5,729 bases of DNA from Candidatus Zixiibacteriota bacterium. Lineage in GTDB: Bacteria > Zixibacteria > MSB-5A5 > GN15 > FEB-12. The translations under genes and the position numbers were made by a program. Numbering within the stretch: the first letter of the stretch is position 1; each line of letters opens with the position of its first letter. The notes below the pieces were generated by a model that was not told the DNA's origin, ran no database searches, and saw only the letters and a list, made by a program, of their open reading frames with translations. Shown here in pieces: positions 1-5,729 of this stretch. The stretch is taken from assembly GCA_023700785.1 (NCBI GenBank), contig JAMPYH010000185.1, positions 1-5,729 on the forward strand, given 5' to 3'.

Positions 1-1703
1 ACCACCTCAAGCAGTTCTATGTTGACCAGAACTGGGACAAATACAGCCCGATCGACCATGCCGTCTGGCGCTATATCATGCGACAGGCTGTTCATATCCT
101 GAGAGAGAACGCCCACCGGATCTATTTCGAGGGGCTGCTCAATACCGGCATCAATCTCGACGCCATCCCCAAGATCGAGGATATGAACGACATCCTTGGC
201 CGCATCGGCTGGGGAGCGGTGGCGGTGGACGGGTTCATTCCACCCGCCGCGTTCATGGAATACCAGGCGCACCGTGTGCTGGTGATCGCGTGCGACATGC
301 GGCAGATCAATCATATCGAATATACCCCCGCGCCGGATATCGTGCATGAAGCCGCCGGCCATGCGCCGATCATTGTTGACGGCGAGTACGCTGACTATCT
401 CCAGCGCTTTGGCGAAGTTGGCGCGAAAGCGATGTCTTCGCGCAAAGATTTCGAATTGTACGAGGCGATCCGCCATCTCTCGATCCTCAAAGAGGCGCCC
501 AACGCCGATCCGAATGAAGTAGAGGAAGCGCGCAAGCTGGTGGAACTCCGCCAGGCCAATCTGGGCGCGCCTTCAGAGATGGCCCGCCTGAGCCGCCTGC
601 ACTGGTGGACAGTCGAATACGGCTTGATAGGCGATCTCGAGACACCGAAGATCTACGGCGCGGGACTGCTTTCATCTATTGGTGAGGCGGTCAGTTGCCT
701 CGACGAAGGAGTCAAAAAGATCCCGTACTCGCTCGCCGCGGCCGATGTCCCCTTTGACATCACCACCAAACAACCGCAACTATTTGTCACCCCGGATTTT
801 GAGCATCTCAATCGGGTACTGGATGAGTTTGTCTCAACCATGGCCTGGACAGTCGGCGGCGCCTCAGGTCTAACCAAGGCGATCGAGTGCAACAATGTCT
901 CGACCGCGGTTTATTCGTCGGGACTCCAGGTCACCGGCATTTTTGTCGAGCAGCTTCCCGGAAAAGAGAACCAGCCGAGCTATATACGCACTCAGGGTCC
1001 TTCAGCGCTGGCGTGCGACCATCATGAACTGCCGGGCCAGGGGAAAGAGTACCACAAGGATGGCTTCAGCTCTCCGGTCGGCAAATTGAAGAATGTCACG
1101 ATGCCGCTCGAAGAGATGTCGGACAGCGATCTCGCCGCCCATTCTATCCGTAAGGGAGAGGCGTGCGACCTGACGTTCGACAGCGGGATCACTGTTAGCG
1201 GCAGGCTGGAGAAGATCACCCGCGCCAACGGGAAACTGATCCTGCTGTCATTCGCTGATTGCGCGGTCACAGCCGGCGACAAACTGCTGTTTAAGCCGGA
1301 ATGGGGGATCTACGACATGGCGGTAGGGGAGAAGATCGTGTCAGTCTTCCATGGCGCCGCCGACAAGGACGCTTACGAACAGGTCGCCCTGGTGCCGCGT
1401 GAACGAACTATCAAAGTCCAACCTGACCTGAAGACCCGCAAGCTGTACAATCTCTATCAGCATATTCGCGAGATCCGTGACGGCAAATCCAGCACCGAAC
1501 TTCTGCCGGAACTCTGGAAGATCCTCCTCGAGGAGCATCGCGAAGACTGGCTGGCATCGCTGGATATTCTCGAGATCATGGTCAAACAGGAGCTTCACCG
1601 CGACCTTCAGCCGTTGGTGCGTGAATGGCTGGATCGAAAAGCCGCCGAAAACCCGGCCAACAAAGCTCTGATCGAAGATGGGCTGAAGTTGCTGCTGACC
1701 TGA
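1..1703 (+). CDS. phhA: Aromatic amino acid hydroxylase (phenylalanine 4-monooxygenase family, long bacterial form), 5'-truncated
   Basis: Cytosolic non-haem iron monooxygenase expected to hydroxylate phenylalanine (possibly another aromatic amino acid) using O2 and a tetrahydropterin. The frame is open to the window edge: before the Met at 78 it reads HLKQFYVDQNWDKYS and on, so the true start lies to the left, probably only a few tens of codons away. Counting from the Met at 78, PDIVHEAAGHAP carries the iron ligands His90 and His95, and Glu180 in WWTVEYGLIGD is the third, matching His285/His290/Glu330 of human PAH. The catalytic domain runs to about residue 265. It is followed by about 270 residues without similarity to the short bacterial enzymes or the animal tetramerisation helix; from memory, Bacteroidota enzymes of this length share such a tail. 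The final ~100 residues look helical. The convergent operon encodes BH4 synthesis, which supports pterin dependence. Family assignment is very secure; the substrate is inferred. Confidence 0.95.
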   Translation, partial: HLKQFYVDQNWDKYSPIDHAVWRYIMRQAVHILRENAHRIYFEGLLNTGINLDAIPKIEDMNDILGRIGWGAVAVDGFIPPAAFMEYQAHRVLVIACDMRQINHIEYTPAPDIVHEAAGHAPIIVDGEYADYLQRFGEVGAKAMSSRKDFELYEAIRHLSILKEAPNADPNEVEEARKLVELRQANLGAPSEMARLSRLHWWTVEYGLIGDLETPKIYGAGLLSSIGEAVSCLDEGVKKIPYSLAAADVPFDITTKQPQLFVTPDFEHLNRVLDEFVSTMAWTVGGASGLTKAIECNNVSTAVYSSGLQVTGIFVEQLPGKENQPSYIRTQGPSALACDHHELPGQGKEYHKDGFSSPVGKLKNVTMPLEEMSDSDLAAHSIRKGEACDLTFDSGITVSGRLEKITRANGKLILLSFADCAVTAGDKLLFKPEWGIYDMAVGEKIVSVFHGAADKDAYEQVALVPRERTIKVQPDLKTRKLYNLYQHIREIRDGKSSTELLPELWKILLEEHREDWLASLDILEIMVKQELHRDLQPLVREWLDRKAAENPANKALIEDGLKLLLT

Positions 1704-1720
1704 TTTCCACTTGAACAAAG

Positions 1721-1752
1721 GCTCTTCTACCCATATTATTGGGGAGAAGGGC
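1721..1752 (+). promoter_or_regulatory. Hairpin containing the ribosome binding site of the lipoprotein gene
   Basis: The arm at 1721-1732 (gctcttctaccc) pairs with 1741-1752 (ggggagaagggc) as a 12-position stem with one T.G wobble (1723/1750) and one A/G mismatch (1729/1744), closing an AT-rich 8-base loop (atattatt). The 3' arm is the Shine-Dalgarno region (ggggagaagg, 1741-1750), six bases before the ATG at 1757. Folding would hide the ribosome binding site. No T-run follows, so it is a poor intrinsic terminator for the hydroxylase gene. The pairing is seen directly; a regulatory role is inference. Confidence 0.45.
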
Positions 1753-1756
1753 GTGT

Positions 1757-2302
1757 ATGTTCAGAATTGGCTGTTTGTCTTTTCTTCTGCTTTTACTCGG
1801 GTGTGGCACCACTTTCTACACGCGGGTCTTCCGGCTTGAAAGCATCACCCCAAAGAAATACTACTACGCTCTACCCAAAGAGATGATTGACGGCAAGTTT
1901 GCGGAGTTCGCCGGCTGGGATTGGCTGATCCGCGTAGTTTGCTTGTATGAAACCAACAACCGACAGCGACTCTCTCGCACCGAATACTCGGTTATGCTTC
2001 AACAAACGGCCGACACCCCGCCGGTAGTAAAGTCTCTGGTCGATTCGATCTCGGTCACGTTCCTTCCCACAGGGCTAAACTCAATGCTGCATCTTCAAAA
2101 AGTATCTTCAGACAGCATGAGCTTCAAGGACGAGTATCGGCGAATGCTCAGATTTGGTGCAATCGATATTCCGTTTGGAATAGATACCATCATGGTCGAG
2201 TTTACGGCGAGAGACGAGACAGGTACGACCGAGGATTTTCAGTTCAGAATGATCCGATATGAAGGGAGTCACGAGAAGTTGGGCGGGTTTCCCAAAGACT
2301 GA
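1757..2302 (+). CDS. Putative lipoprotein of unknown function
   Basis: A 181-residue protein I do not recognise. It starts MFRIGC, followed by a short hydrophobic stretch (residues 7-14, mostly Leu) and a lipobox LLGC with Cys16 as the lipidation site. This is a compact signal peptide for signal peptidase II, so export and membrane anchoring are expected. The mature part reads as soluble and mainly beta-strand, with no further membrane segment. The ATG at 1757 is chosen over an in-frame TTG at 1739 because ggggagaagg sits six bases upstream and the TTG has no ribosome binding site and would add six residues before the signal peptide. It begins 53 bases after the hydroxylase stop, so co-transcription is possible. 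Several stretches are visibly more AT-rich than the hydroxylase gene. Nothing links it functionally to pterin metabolism. The reading frame and lipobox are convincing; the function is unknown. Confidence 0.82.
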   Translation: MFRIGCLSFLLLLLGCGTTFYTRVFRLESITPKKYYYALPKEMIDGKFAEFAGWDWLIRVVCLYETNNRQRLSRTEYSVMLQQTADTPPVVKSLVDSISVTFLPTGLNSMLHLQKVSSDSMSFKDEYRRMLRFGAIDIPFGIDTIMVEFTARDETGTTEDFQFRMIRYEGSHEKLGGFPKD

Positions 2303-2307
2303 ATCGA

Positions 2308-3000
2308 TCAGAGCCTCCCTTGTATTATCCCCAACGAAATATCCTCCACCACTATATTCGGCGGCTGATCAAGCGCCGCTTTGACCGCAGTCGCGACCGA
2401 CTCCGGGCGCATCATCTTCTCCCGCGGCCAGTCGCCCGGGACTTGCTCCCAGATATCCGTATCTGTCGCGTTAGGGTAAATGTTGATCACGCGAACTCCT
2501 TTGGCGCGTAATTCCTCCCTGACAGCCTTGGCAAATCCATCCATCGCGAACTTGCTCATGCAGTAGCTCGACCACCCCGGAATACCTGATTTCGCGGCTC
2601 CGGACAAAATATTCACCACACTGGAACCGCTCGGCATTGTCGGCACTAACCCCCGGTAGAGCAAAAACGGCGCGGTGATATTAACCGCGACCGTCAGATC
2701 CCATTCTTCCCTGGTCATCTGCTCAAGCGGGTTGACCATGCCGACTCCCGCGTTATTGACAAAGACATCGAGTGGAGACGTGCTGATCTGATCGATCATC
2801 CTCTCAACCAGCGCCGGCTTGCTGAGGTCGCATATCAGCAGTTCTGCTTTCGCGCCGGCCTGTTTGCATGCCGCTGCCGTCTCCTCGAGCGCTTGTTGGT
2901 CGCGACCATGGAGAAGCAGGAGAGTTTGCGGCGTCGCCAGTATCTCCGCAATTGCCCGGCCAATGCCGCGGCTCGCGCCCGTGATCAATACGCGTTGCAT
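2308..3000 (-). CDS. Short-chain dehydrogenase/reductase, candidate sepiapterin reductase
   Basis: A 230-residue classical SDR with a Rossmann fold. The cofactor motif TGASRGIG spans residues 7-14, NNAG is at 82-85, Asn107 is the structural/catalytic Asn, Ser133 lies in NILSGAA, and Tyr146/Lys150 lie in YCMSK, so the catalytic tetrad is complete. Basic residues Arg11 and Arg33 (HGR) suggest NADPH rather than NADH. Its position as last gene after folE and a PTPS implies reduction of 6-pyruvoyl-tetrahydropterin to tetrahydrobiopterin. The YCMSKF motif, the MMRPE segment near residue 197 and the VVEDI ending resemble what I recall of the Chlorobaculum sepiapterin reductase; this is memory, not an alignment. 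The ATG overlaps the stop of the preceding gene by one base (TGATG), and a ribosome binding site (gaggaaag, 3015-3008) sits inside that gene, so translation is probably coupled. SDR membership is certain; the substrate is inferred and another ketone reductase remains possible. Confidence 0.93.
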   Translation of the reverse strand: MQRVLITGASRGIGRAIAEILATPQTLLLLHGRDQQALEETAAACKQAGAKAELLICDLSKPALVERMIDQISTSPLDVFVNNAGVGMVNPLEQMTREEWDLTVAVNITAPFLLYRGLVPTMPSGSSVVNILSGAAKSGIPGWSSYCMSKFAMDGFAKAVREELRAKGVRVINIYPNATDTDIWEQVPGDWPREKMMRPESVATAVKAALDQPPNIVVEDISLGIIQGRL

Positions 3001-4220
3001 CAGATATCTTTCCTCAGCGTAAAGCGATTATTCTCTGTCTCCCAGAGGCGCAACCGATAGAGCCGCCCGGCCAGCGCGGCATCGAGTTTCGGCCAGAGTA
3101 TGGAGACGATATTCTCACCGGTCGAAGTTCGCTCCCTGAAATCGTCAATTTCGGCGTCAAGATGCTTAAACCCCCAGGGCTCCAGCGTATTGCCGACCGA
3201 CTCATACAGCCAGTTCAGATCGGCGAGCACGCCGCTCCGCTTGTCAAACTCGCCGTCAACGGTCGCCTCGACACGATATCGATGGCCGTGTCCCGACGGA
3301 TTGTTGCACTTGCCGTACAGCGCCCTGTTCGCCTCGTCGGTAAGTTTTGGATCATGTAGTCGATGCGAGGCATGAAACTCGCGCAAGACTCCTGCCCGAG
3401 TCCGGCTGTCACGATCATATTCCGCGAAAAACCAGCTTGTCTCGAACAACCGAACGCGAACCATCGGCAGACGATTGGATAAGTGCTCATAGCAAAAGTG
3501 CGCCAGCGACTCTGTCGTGATAGGCCAGCCCTTGAGCTCGGCGACCTCTTCATTCAGATTTTTATGATCAAGCATGGCGCGAAGGTCATTTAACGCGGAA
3601 CATCGCTCCTGGTAAGGGACCAAGAGCCCTCGATCCGGGTCAACTCTGCCGGTCACGGTCGCTCGCAAACGATAGTTGTGCCCATGTCCCATTTTCGAAG
3701 AGGCCACGCCGAATAATTGCTCATTCTCGTCATCGGAAAGATGCGGTGAGCAGGTTCGTCGCGCCGCGGAGAACTCTATCCAAAAACTCCGCTCGAACGT
3801 CCCATCCAGGTACGCGGTCGCCGATGTAAGCGGCGTTACCTCAAGATGCACCGCGACCGGTTTGGCGGACGAGTCGTCAAACGCCGCCTGCGTTTCCAGC
3901 AGGAGGATACGCGCGATGTTTTCAGGCGTCGGCGGGACGCGATTGAAGGGAAGCGTATCGACATTAAGAAACTTGTGATCCCAGCGCTGATTGAGAATCG
4001 CCCCGACCCGTTCCTTGATGACCGACACATTGATCATCATGCCGGTCGCGGGATCCACCGGACCATGAAAGATAAAGTAGGCGGTGTAATTGTTGCCGAT
4101 ACCGTACTGGTGTCCGGCGGCGGCGCCGTAATACGCGCCGTTCTCCTCCGGCGACCAGTCCGGATTCTGCATCCGCGCCGACGCCGCGAACTCGAATCGT
4201 TTGCTGAGAGTCAGGTACAT
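3000..4220 (-). CDS. Triple-domain 6-pyruvoyl-tetrahydropterin synthase (PTPS/QueD superfamily) fusion
   Basis: A 406-residue chain of three tandem PTPS-like domains (about 1-140, 146-268 and 277-406; nt 4220-3801, 3785-3417 and 3392-3003); one domain is normally a whole protein of 120-150 residues. Expected role: dihydroneopterin triphosphate to 6-pyruvoyl-tetrahydropterin. Domain 3 is closest to animal PTPS: zinc ligands His286 (FHASHRL), His311 and His313 (GHGHRY), catalytic Cys305 in the C-x5-HGH spacing of BH4-type enzymes, Glu369 (TGEN) and pterin-side Glu394 (WETENN). However, its Asp-His pair is replaced by Gly350-Phe351. Domain 2 has His179/His181, Asp218-His219, Glu237 and Glu260, but Arg154 replaces the first zinc His and Ala173 the Cys. 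Domain 1 has Asp81-His82, Glu100 and Glu127 but no zinc ligand (Ala15, Ile41, Asn43) and no Cys. It starts 21 bases after folE, with only a weak ribosome binding site, and overlaps the SDR start by one base. A QueD (queuosine) role is less likely given the spacing and neighbours. Confidence 0.93.
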   Translation of the reverse strand: MYLTLSKRFEFAASARMQNPDWSPEENGAYYGAAAGHQYGIGNNYTAYFIFHGPVDPATGMMINVSVIKERVGAILNQRWDHKFLNVDTLPFNRVPPTPENIARILLLETQAAFDDSSAKPVAVHLEVTPLTSATAYLDGTFERSFWIEFSAARRTCSPHLSDDENEQLFGVASSKMGHGHNYRLRATVTGRVDPDRGLLVPYQERCSALNDLRAMLDHKNLNEEVAELKGWPITTESLAHFCYEHLSNRLPMVRVRLFETSWFFAEYDRDSRTRAGVLREFHASHRLHDPKLTDEANRALYGKCNNPSGHGHRYRVEATVDGEFDKRSGVLADLNWLYESVGNTLEPWGFKHLDAEIDDFRERTSTGENIVSILWPKLDAALAGRLYRLRLWETENNRFTLRKDI

Positions 4221-4241
4221 GCTGTTTGCCCGGATCCCTGA

Positions 4242-4817
4242 CTATTTCAGCAACGAGAGGAACTCCGCGCGGGTCTGCGGGTTGTCGCGGAAAGTACCGA
4301 GCAGGCAGGATGTTTTCATCACCGAGTTCTGTTTCTCCACGCCACGCATCATCATGCAGAGATGCTGTGCCTCGATCACCACGCCTACCCCGGCCGCCTC
4401 GGTATATTTCATGATGGTATCGGCTATCTGCTTGGTCAACTGTTCTTGTATCTGCAATCGCCGCGCGAAGACATCCACCACCCGGGCGACCTTGGACAGA
4501 CCGAGCACCCGTCCCTGCGGCATGTAGGCGACATGCGCTTTGCCGATGAACGGAAGCAGATGATGTTCGCACATCGAGTAGAGCTCGATATCCTTGACTA
4601 TCACCATCTCCTGGATATCCGATTCAAAGAGCGCGTTGTTGATCACTTCGTCGAGATCCTGATGGTATCCCTGGGTGAGATATTGGAGAGCGCGCGCGGC
4701 GCGTCGGGGAGTGGCGCGAATCCCCTCCCGATCCCGGTCTTCCCCGATCGCGTCCAGAAGTTGCCCGTAAAGTTGTTCGAGCTGATGTCCCTTGACTACC
4801 AGAGTTGTCTTTTCCAT
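4242..4817 (-). CDS. folE: GTP cyclohydrolase I (FolE, type IA)
   Basis: A 191-residue cytosolic enzyme, expected to form a decamer, that converts GTP to 7,8-dihydroneopterin triphosphate, the first step of both folate and tetrahydrobiopterin synthesis. The signature SMCEHHLLPF gives zinc ligands Cys83 and His86 and catalytic His85 (E. coli Cys110/His113/His112). QHLCMMMRG supplies the third zinc ligand, Cys154 (E. coli Cys181). GLSKVARVVD (106-115) and the C-terminal TRAEFL are also family hallmarks. The length is that of the conserved core with a short N-terminus. The ATG at 4817 has a good ribosome binding site (aggaaagg, 4832-4825) seven bases upstream. It is the first gene of a minus-strand operon with the triple PTPS and an SDR, which points to BH4 supply for the nearby aromatic hydroxylase rather than folate alone, although it may serve both. 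Confidence 0.97.
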   Translation of the reverse strand: MEKTTLVVKGHQLEQLYGQLLDAIGEDRDREGIRATPRRAARALQYLTQGYHQDLDEVINNALFESDIQEMVIVKDIELYSMCEHHLLPFIGKAHVAYMPQGRVLGLSKVARVVDVFARRLQIQEQLTKQIADTIMKYTEAAGVGVVIEAQHLCMMMRGVEKQNSVMKTSCLLGTFRDNPQTRAEFLSLLK

Positions 4818-4916
4818 TTGGTCGCCTTTCCTGCAGTATCTGCTTAACGTACAGACCGACCGCGCGGTTTCCCGGCGGCATCTGTCCGCGATCGCCGAAG
4901 ATATCTGACCGTGGGC

Positions 4917-4922
4917 GTTATA
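4917..4922 (-). promoter_or_regulatory. Possible -10 element upstream of folE
   Basis: On the minus strand TATAAC (4922-4917), preceded by a short T-run, resembles a sigma-70-type -10 box about 100 bases before the folE ATG, inside the 177-base phoU-folE gap. No convincing -35 is found at 16-18 base spacing (the hexamer there is ATACCG). A second -10-like TATAAG lies at 4969-4964, also without a good -35. A promoter in this gap is expected from the change of function between genes, but its exact position is a guess. Confidence 0.25.
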
Positions 4923-4932
4923 AAAGAGCGTA

Positions 4933-4953
4933 CCTGCCGCGGTATGCGACAGG
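4933..4953 (-). terminator. Possible weak terminator hairpin after phoU
   Basis: Read on the minus strand, cctgtcgc (4953-4946) pairs with gcggcagg (4940-4933) as 8 base pairs including one G.U, with loop atacc. It begins about 40 bases past the phoU stop. A short TTTT run (4925-4922) follows, but seven bases downstream of the stem rather than directly, so termination would be inefficient. The stem is seen directly; the function is uncertain. Confidence 0.3.
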
Positions 4954-4994
4954 GGTCCAGAGACTTATAGGAGAACTAACGGAAAATCGACTGA

Positions 4995-5687
4995 TCAGGC
5001 AAGGGTTTCTTTAGGGGATGACAGATGGTTTTCCGCGCCGCGGTGTCGGACGATCTGACCATTGATCATGTACAGGACATCCTGCGCGATATTGGTCGCA
5101 TGGTCGCCGATCCGCTCAAGTTGACGCGAGATCGCCAGCATATTGATCAAACTGTCGATCTGCCCGGCGTCCTTCTTGATCCCGTCCTTCACGCGGCTGT
5201 ACATCTCGCGATTGATGGCGTCAAGCTCATCATCCGCGGCGCAGACCGCGTTGGCCAGCGCCGGATCGAGATTGACCAGCGCGTCCAGGCTCCGATGAAG
5301 CATCGACTGCGTCAGCGCGGACATCTTCGGGAAATCGAACGGAACTTCGACCCGCTCGCGATTGGCGAGATAGACCCCGCGCTCGGCGATATTGACCGCC
5401 AGATCACCGATCCGCTCGAGATCGTTGTTGATCTTGAGAACCGCGATGATAAATCGAAGATCGATCGCCACCGGCTGGTGCAGCGCGAGGATCTTGAGGC
5501 AATCTTCCTCGACATCAACTTCCATCTGGTCGATCTCGGAATCACGGTCGATCACCAGTTTGGCCAGCCGGTCATCCCGCTCGGAGATCGACTTGACCGC
5601 CTTCTGGACCGAATCTTCCACCACCGCGGACAGATTGAGCAGCTGCTTTTTCAGCTTCTCCACCTCACGACGTAAATGCATCGACAT
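4995..5687 (-). CDS. phoU: Phosphate signalling/transport regulator PhoU
   Basis: A 230-residue all-helical cytosolic protein that, in the known family, damps the Pho response by linking the PstSCAB phosphate transporter to the PhoR sensor kinase. Two PhoU repeats are visible, each with the metal-binding E-x3-D signature: NDLERIGDLAVNIAE (88-102; Glu91, Asp95) and RQLERIGDHATNIAQD (188-203; Glu191, Asp195). LALHQPVAIDLR (67-78) and the ending near GQIVRH are also typical, and length is normal for the family. The ATG at 5687 is preceded by AGAGG (5698-5694) at six bases; the Met at residue 3 would sit less well. It follows pstB by 17 bases, the classical pstB-phoU order. It is unrelated to the pterin operon downstream, which is separated by 177 bases. 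Confidence 0.97.
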   Translation of the reverse strand: MSMHLRREVEKLKKQLLNLSAVVEDSVQKAVKSISERDDRLAKLVIDRDSEIDQMEVDVEEDCLKILALHQPVAIDLRFIIAVLKINNDLERIGDLAVNIAERGVYLANRERVEVPFDFPKMSALTQSMLHRSLDALVNLDPALANAVCAADDELDAINREMYSRVKDGIKKDAGQIDSLINMLAISRQLERIGDHATNIAQDVLYMINGQIVRHRGAENHLSSPKETLA

Positions 5688-5704
5688 CGGTTACCTCTGA
5701 TTCC

Positions 5705-5729
5705 TCATCCGAAACGACCGGTGATATAA
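5705..5729 (-). CDS. pstB: PstB phosphate ABC transporter ATPase, last codons only
   Basis: On the minus strand the frame 5728-5705 reads YITGRFG and then TGA. This is the very characteristic C-terminal end of PstB, the ATP-hydrolysing subunit of the high-affinity phosphate importer, usually ending T-x-D-YITGRFG. Only seven codons are in the window; the rest lies beyond the right edge. The stop is 17 bases before the phoU ATG, the usual pstB-phoU arrangement, which raises confidence well above what so few residues alone would allow. Confidence 0.85.

Noticed and set aside
1341..1718. 125-codon minus-strand frame opposite the 3' end of the hydroxylase
   Set aside because: No motif, and the plus strand carries a continuous hydroxylase frame through the same bases.
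1739..1757. TTG at 1739 as the lipoprotein start
   Set aside because: It has no ribosome binding site, lies inside the hairpin loop, and the ATG at 1757 has an ideal site and gives a normal lipoprotein signal peptide.
2299..2311. Small inverted repeat CTGA/TCAG between the convergent genes
   Set aside because: It arises simply because two TGA stop codons face each other. Four base pairs are too few to matter.
2360..2382. GCGGC/GCCGC inverted repeat followed by TTT, as a terminator for the plus-strand genes
   Set aside because: The stem is only 5-6 bp with a three-base T-run, and the bases are needed to encode SDR residues. It is likely chance in GC-rich coding DNA.
3964..4572. 202-codon minus-strand frame spanning folE and the start of the PTPS gene
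   Set aside because: The translation is Arg/Gly-rich, low in hydrophobic residues and free of motifs. It overlaps two well-supported genes in another frame.
4362..4847. 161-codon plus-strand frame opposite folE
   Set aside because: Antisense shadow of folE without ribosome binding site or family resemblance.
4818..4994. Riboswitch (tetrahydrofolate or other pterin-sensing type) in the folE leader
   Set aside because: The leader has short GC-rich inverted repeats (ccgcgcgg; ACAGA/TCTGT around 4885-4851) but I could not match it to a known riboswitch core. A covariance-model search would be needed to say more.
5025..5675. Long open frame on the plus strand opposite almost all of phoU
   Set aside because: It is a mirror of phoU codon structure: the product is Asp/Arg/Ile-rich with no recognisable motif, while the minus strand encodes an unambiguous PhoU with both metal-binding repeats.

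Overview
The window holds two convergent gene blocks plus the tail of a phosphate operon. It is compact, moderately GC-rich bacterial DNA: genes touch or overlap and almost everything is coding. The long-form aromatic amino acid hydroxylase and the Shine-Dalgarno-preceded ATG starts suggest a bacterium of the Bacteroidota/FCB type or a related candidate phylum. That placement is an inference from gene types only; there is no rRNA or marker gene to fix it.

Plus strand, 1-2302: the 3' part of an iron- and pterin-dependent aromatic amino acid hydroxylase, open at the left edge, is followed by a small unrecognised lipoprotein. The lipoprotein's ribosome binding site lies in the 3' arm of a predicted mRNA hairpin. 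Minus strand, 2308-4817: a three-gene operon transcribed right to left, folE (GTP cyclohydrolase I), then a 406-residue protein made of three fused 6-pyruvoyl-tetrahydropterin synthase (PTPS) domains, then a short-chain dehydrogenase. The last two overlap by one base (TGATG). The two blocks meet tail to tail with 5 bases between stop codons. Minus strand, 4995-5729: phoU, and in the last 25 bases the C-terminal codons of pstB.

The genes fit together biochemically. FolE turns GTP into dihydroneopterin triphosphate, a PTPS makes 6-pyruvoyl-tetrahydropterin, and a sepiapterin-reductase-like SDR would reduce it to tetrahydrobiopterin (BH4). The adjacent hydroxylase needs a tetrahydropterin cofactor. 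The window therefore looks like a bacterial BH4 synthesis-and-use locus, similar in logic to the animal pathway. Carbinolamine dehydratase and dihydropteridine reductase for cofactor recycling are not in view.

The most unusual element is the triple PTPS. Only domain 3 keeps the zinc histidines and catalytic cysteine, but it has lost the catalytic Asp-His pair. Domains 1 and 2 keep Asp-His but have lost the cysteine and a complete zinc site. In known PTPS trimers the Cys comes from one subunit and Asp-His from its neighbour. This chain may thus be a covalent pseudo-trimer with one working active site.
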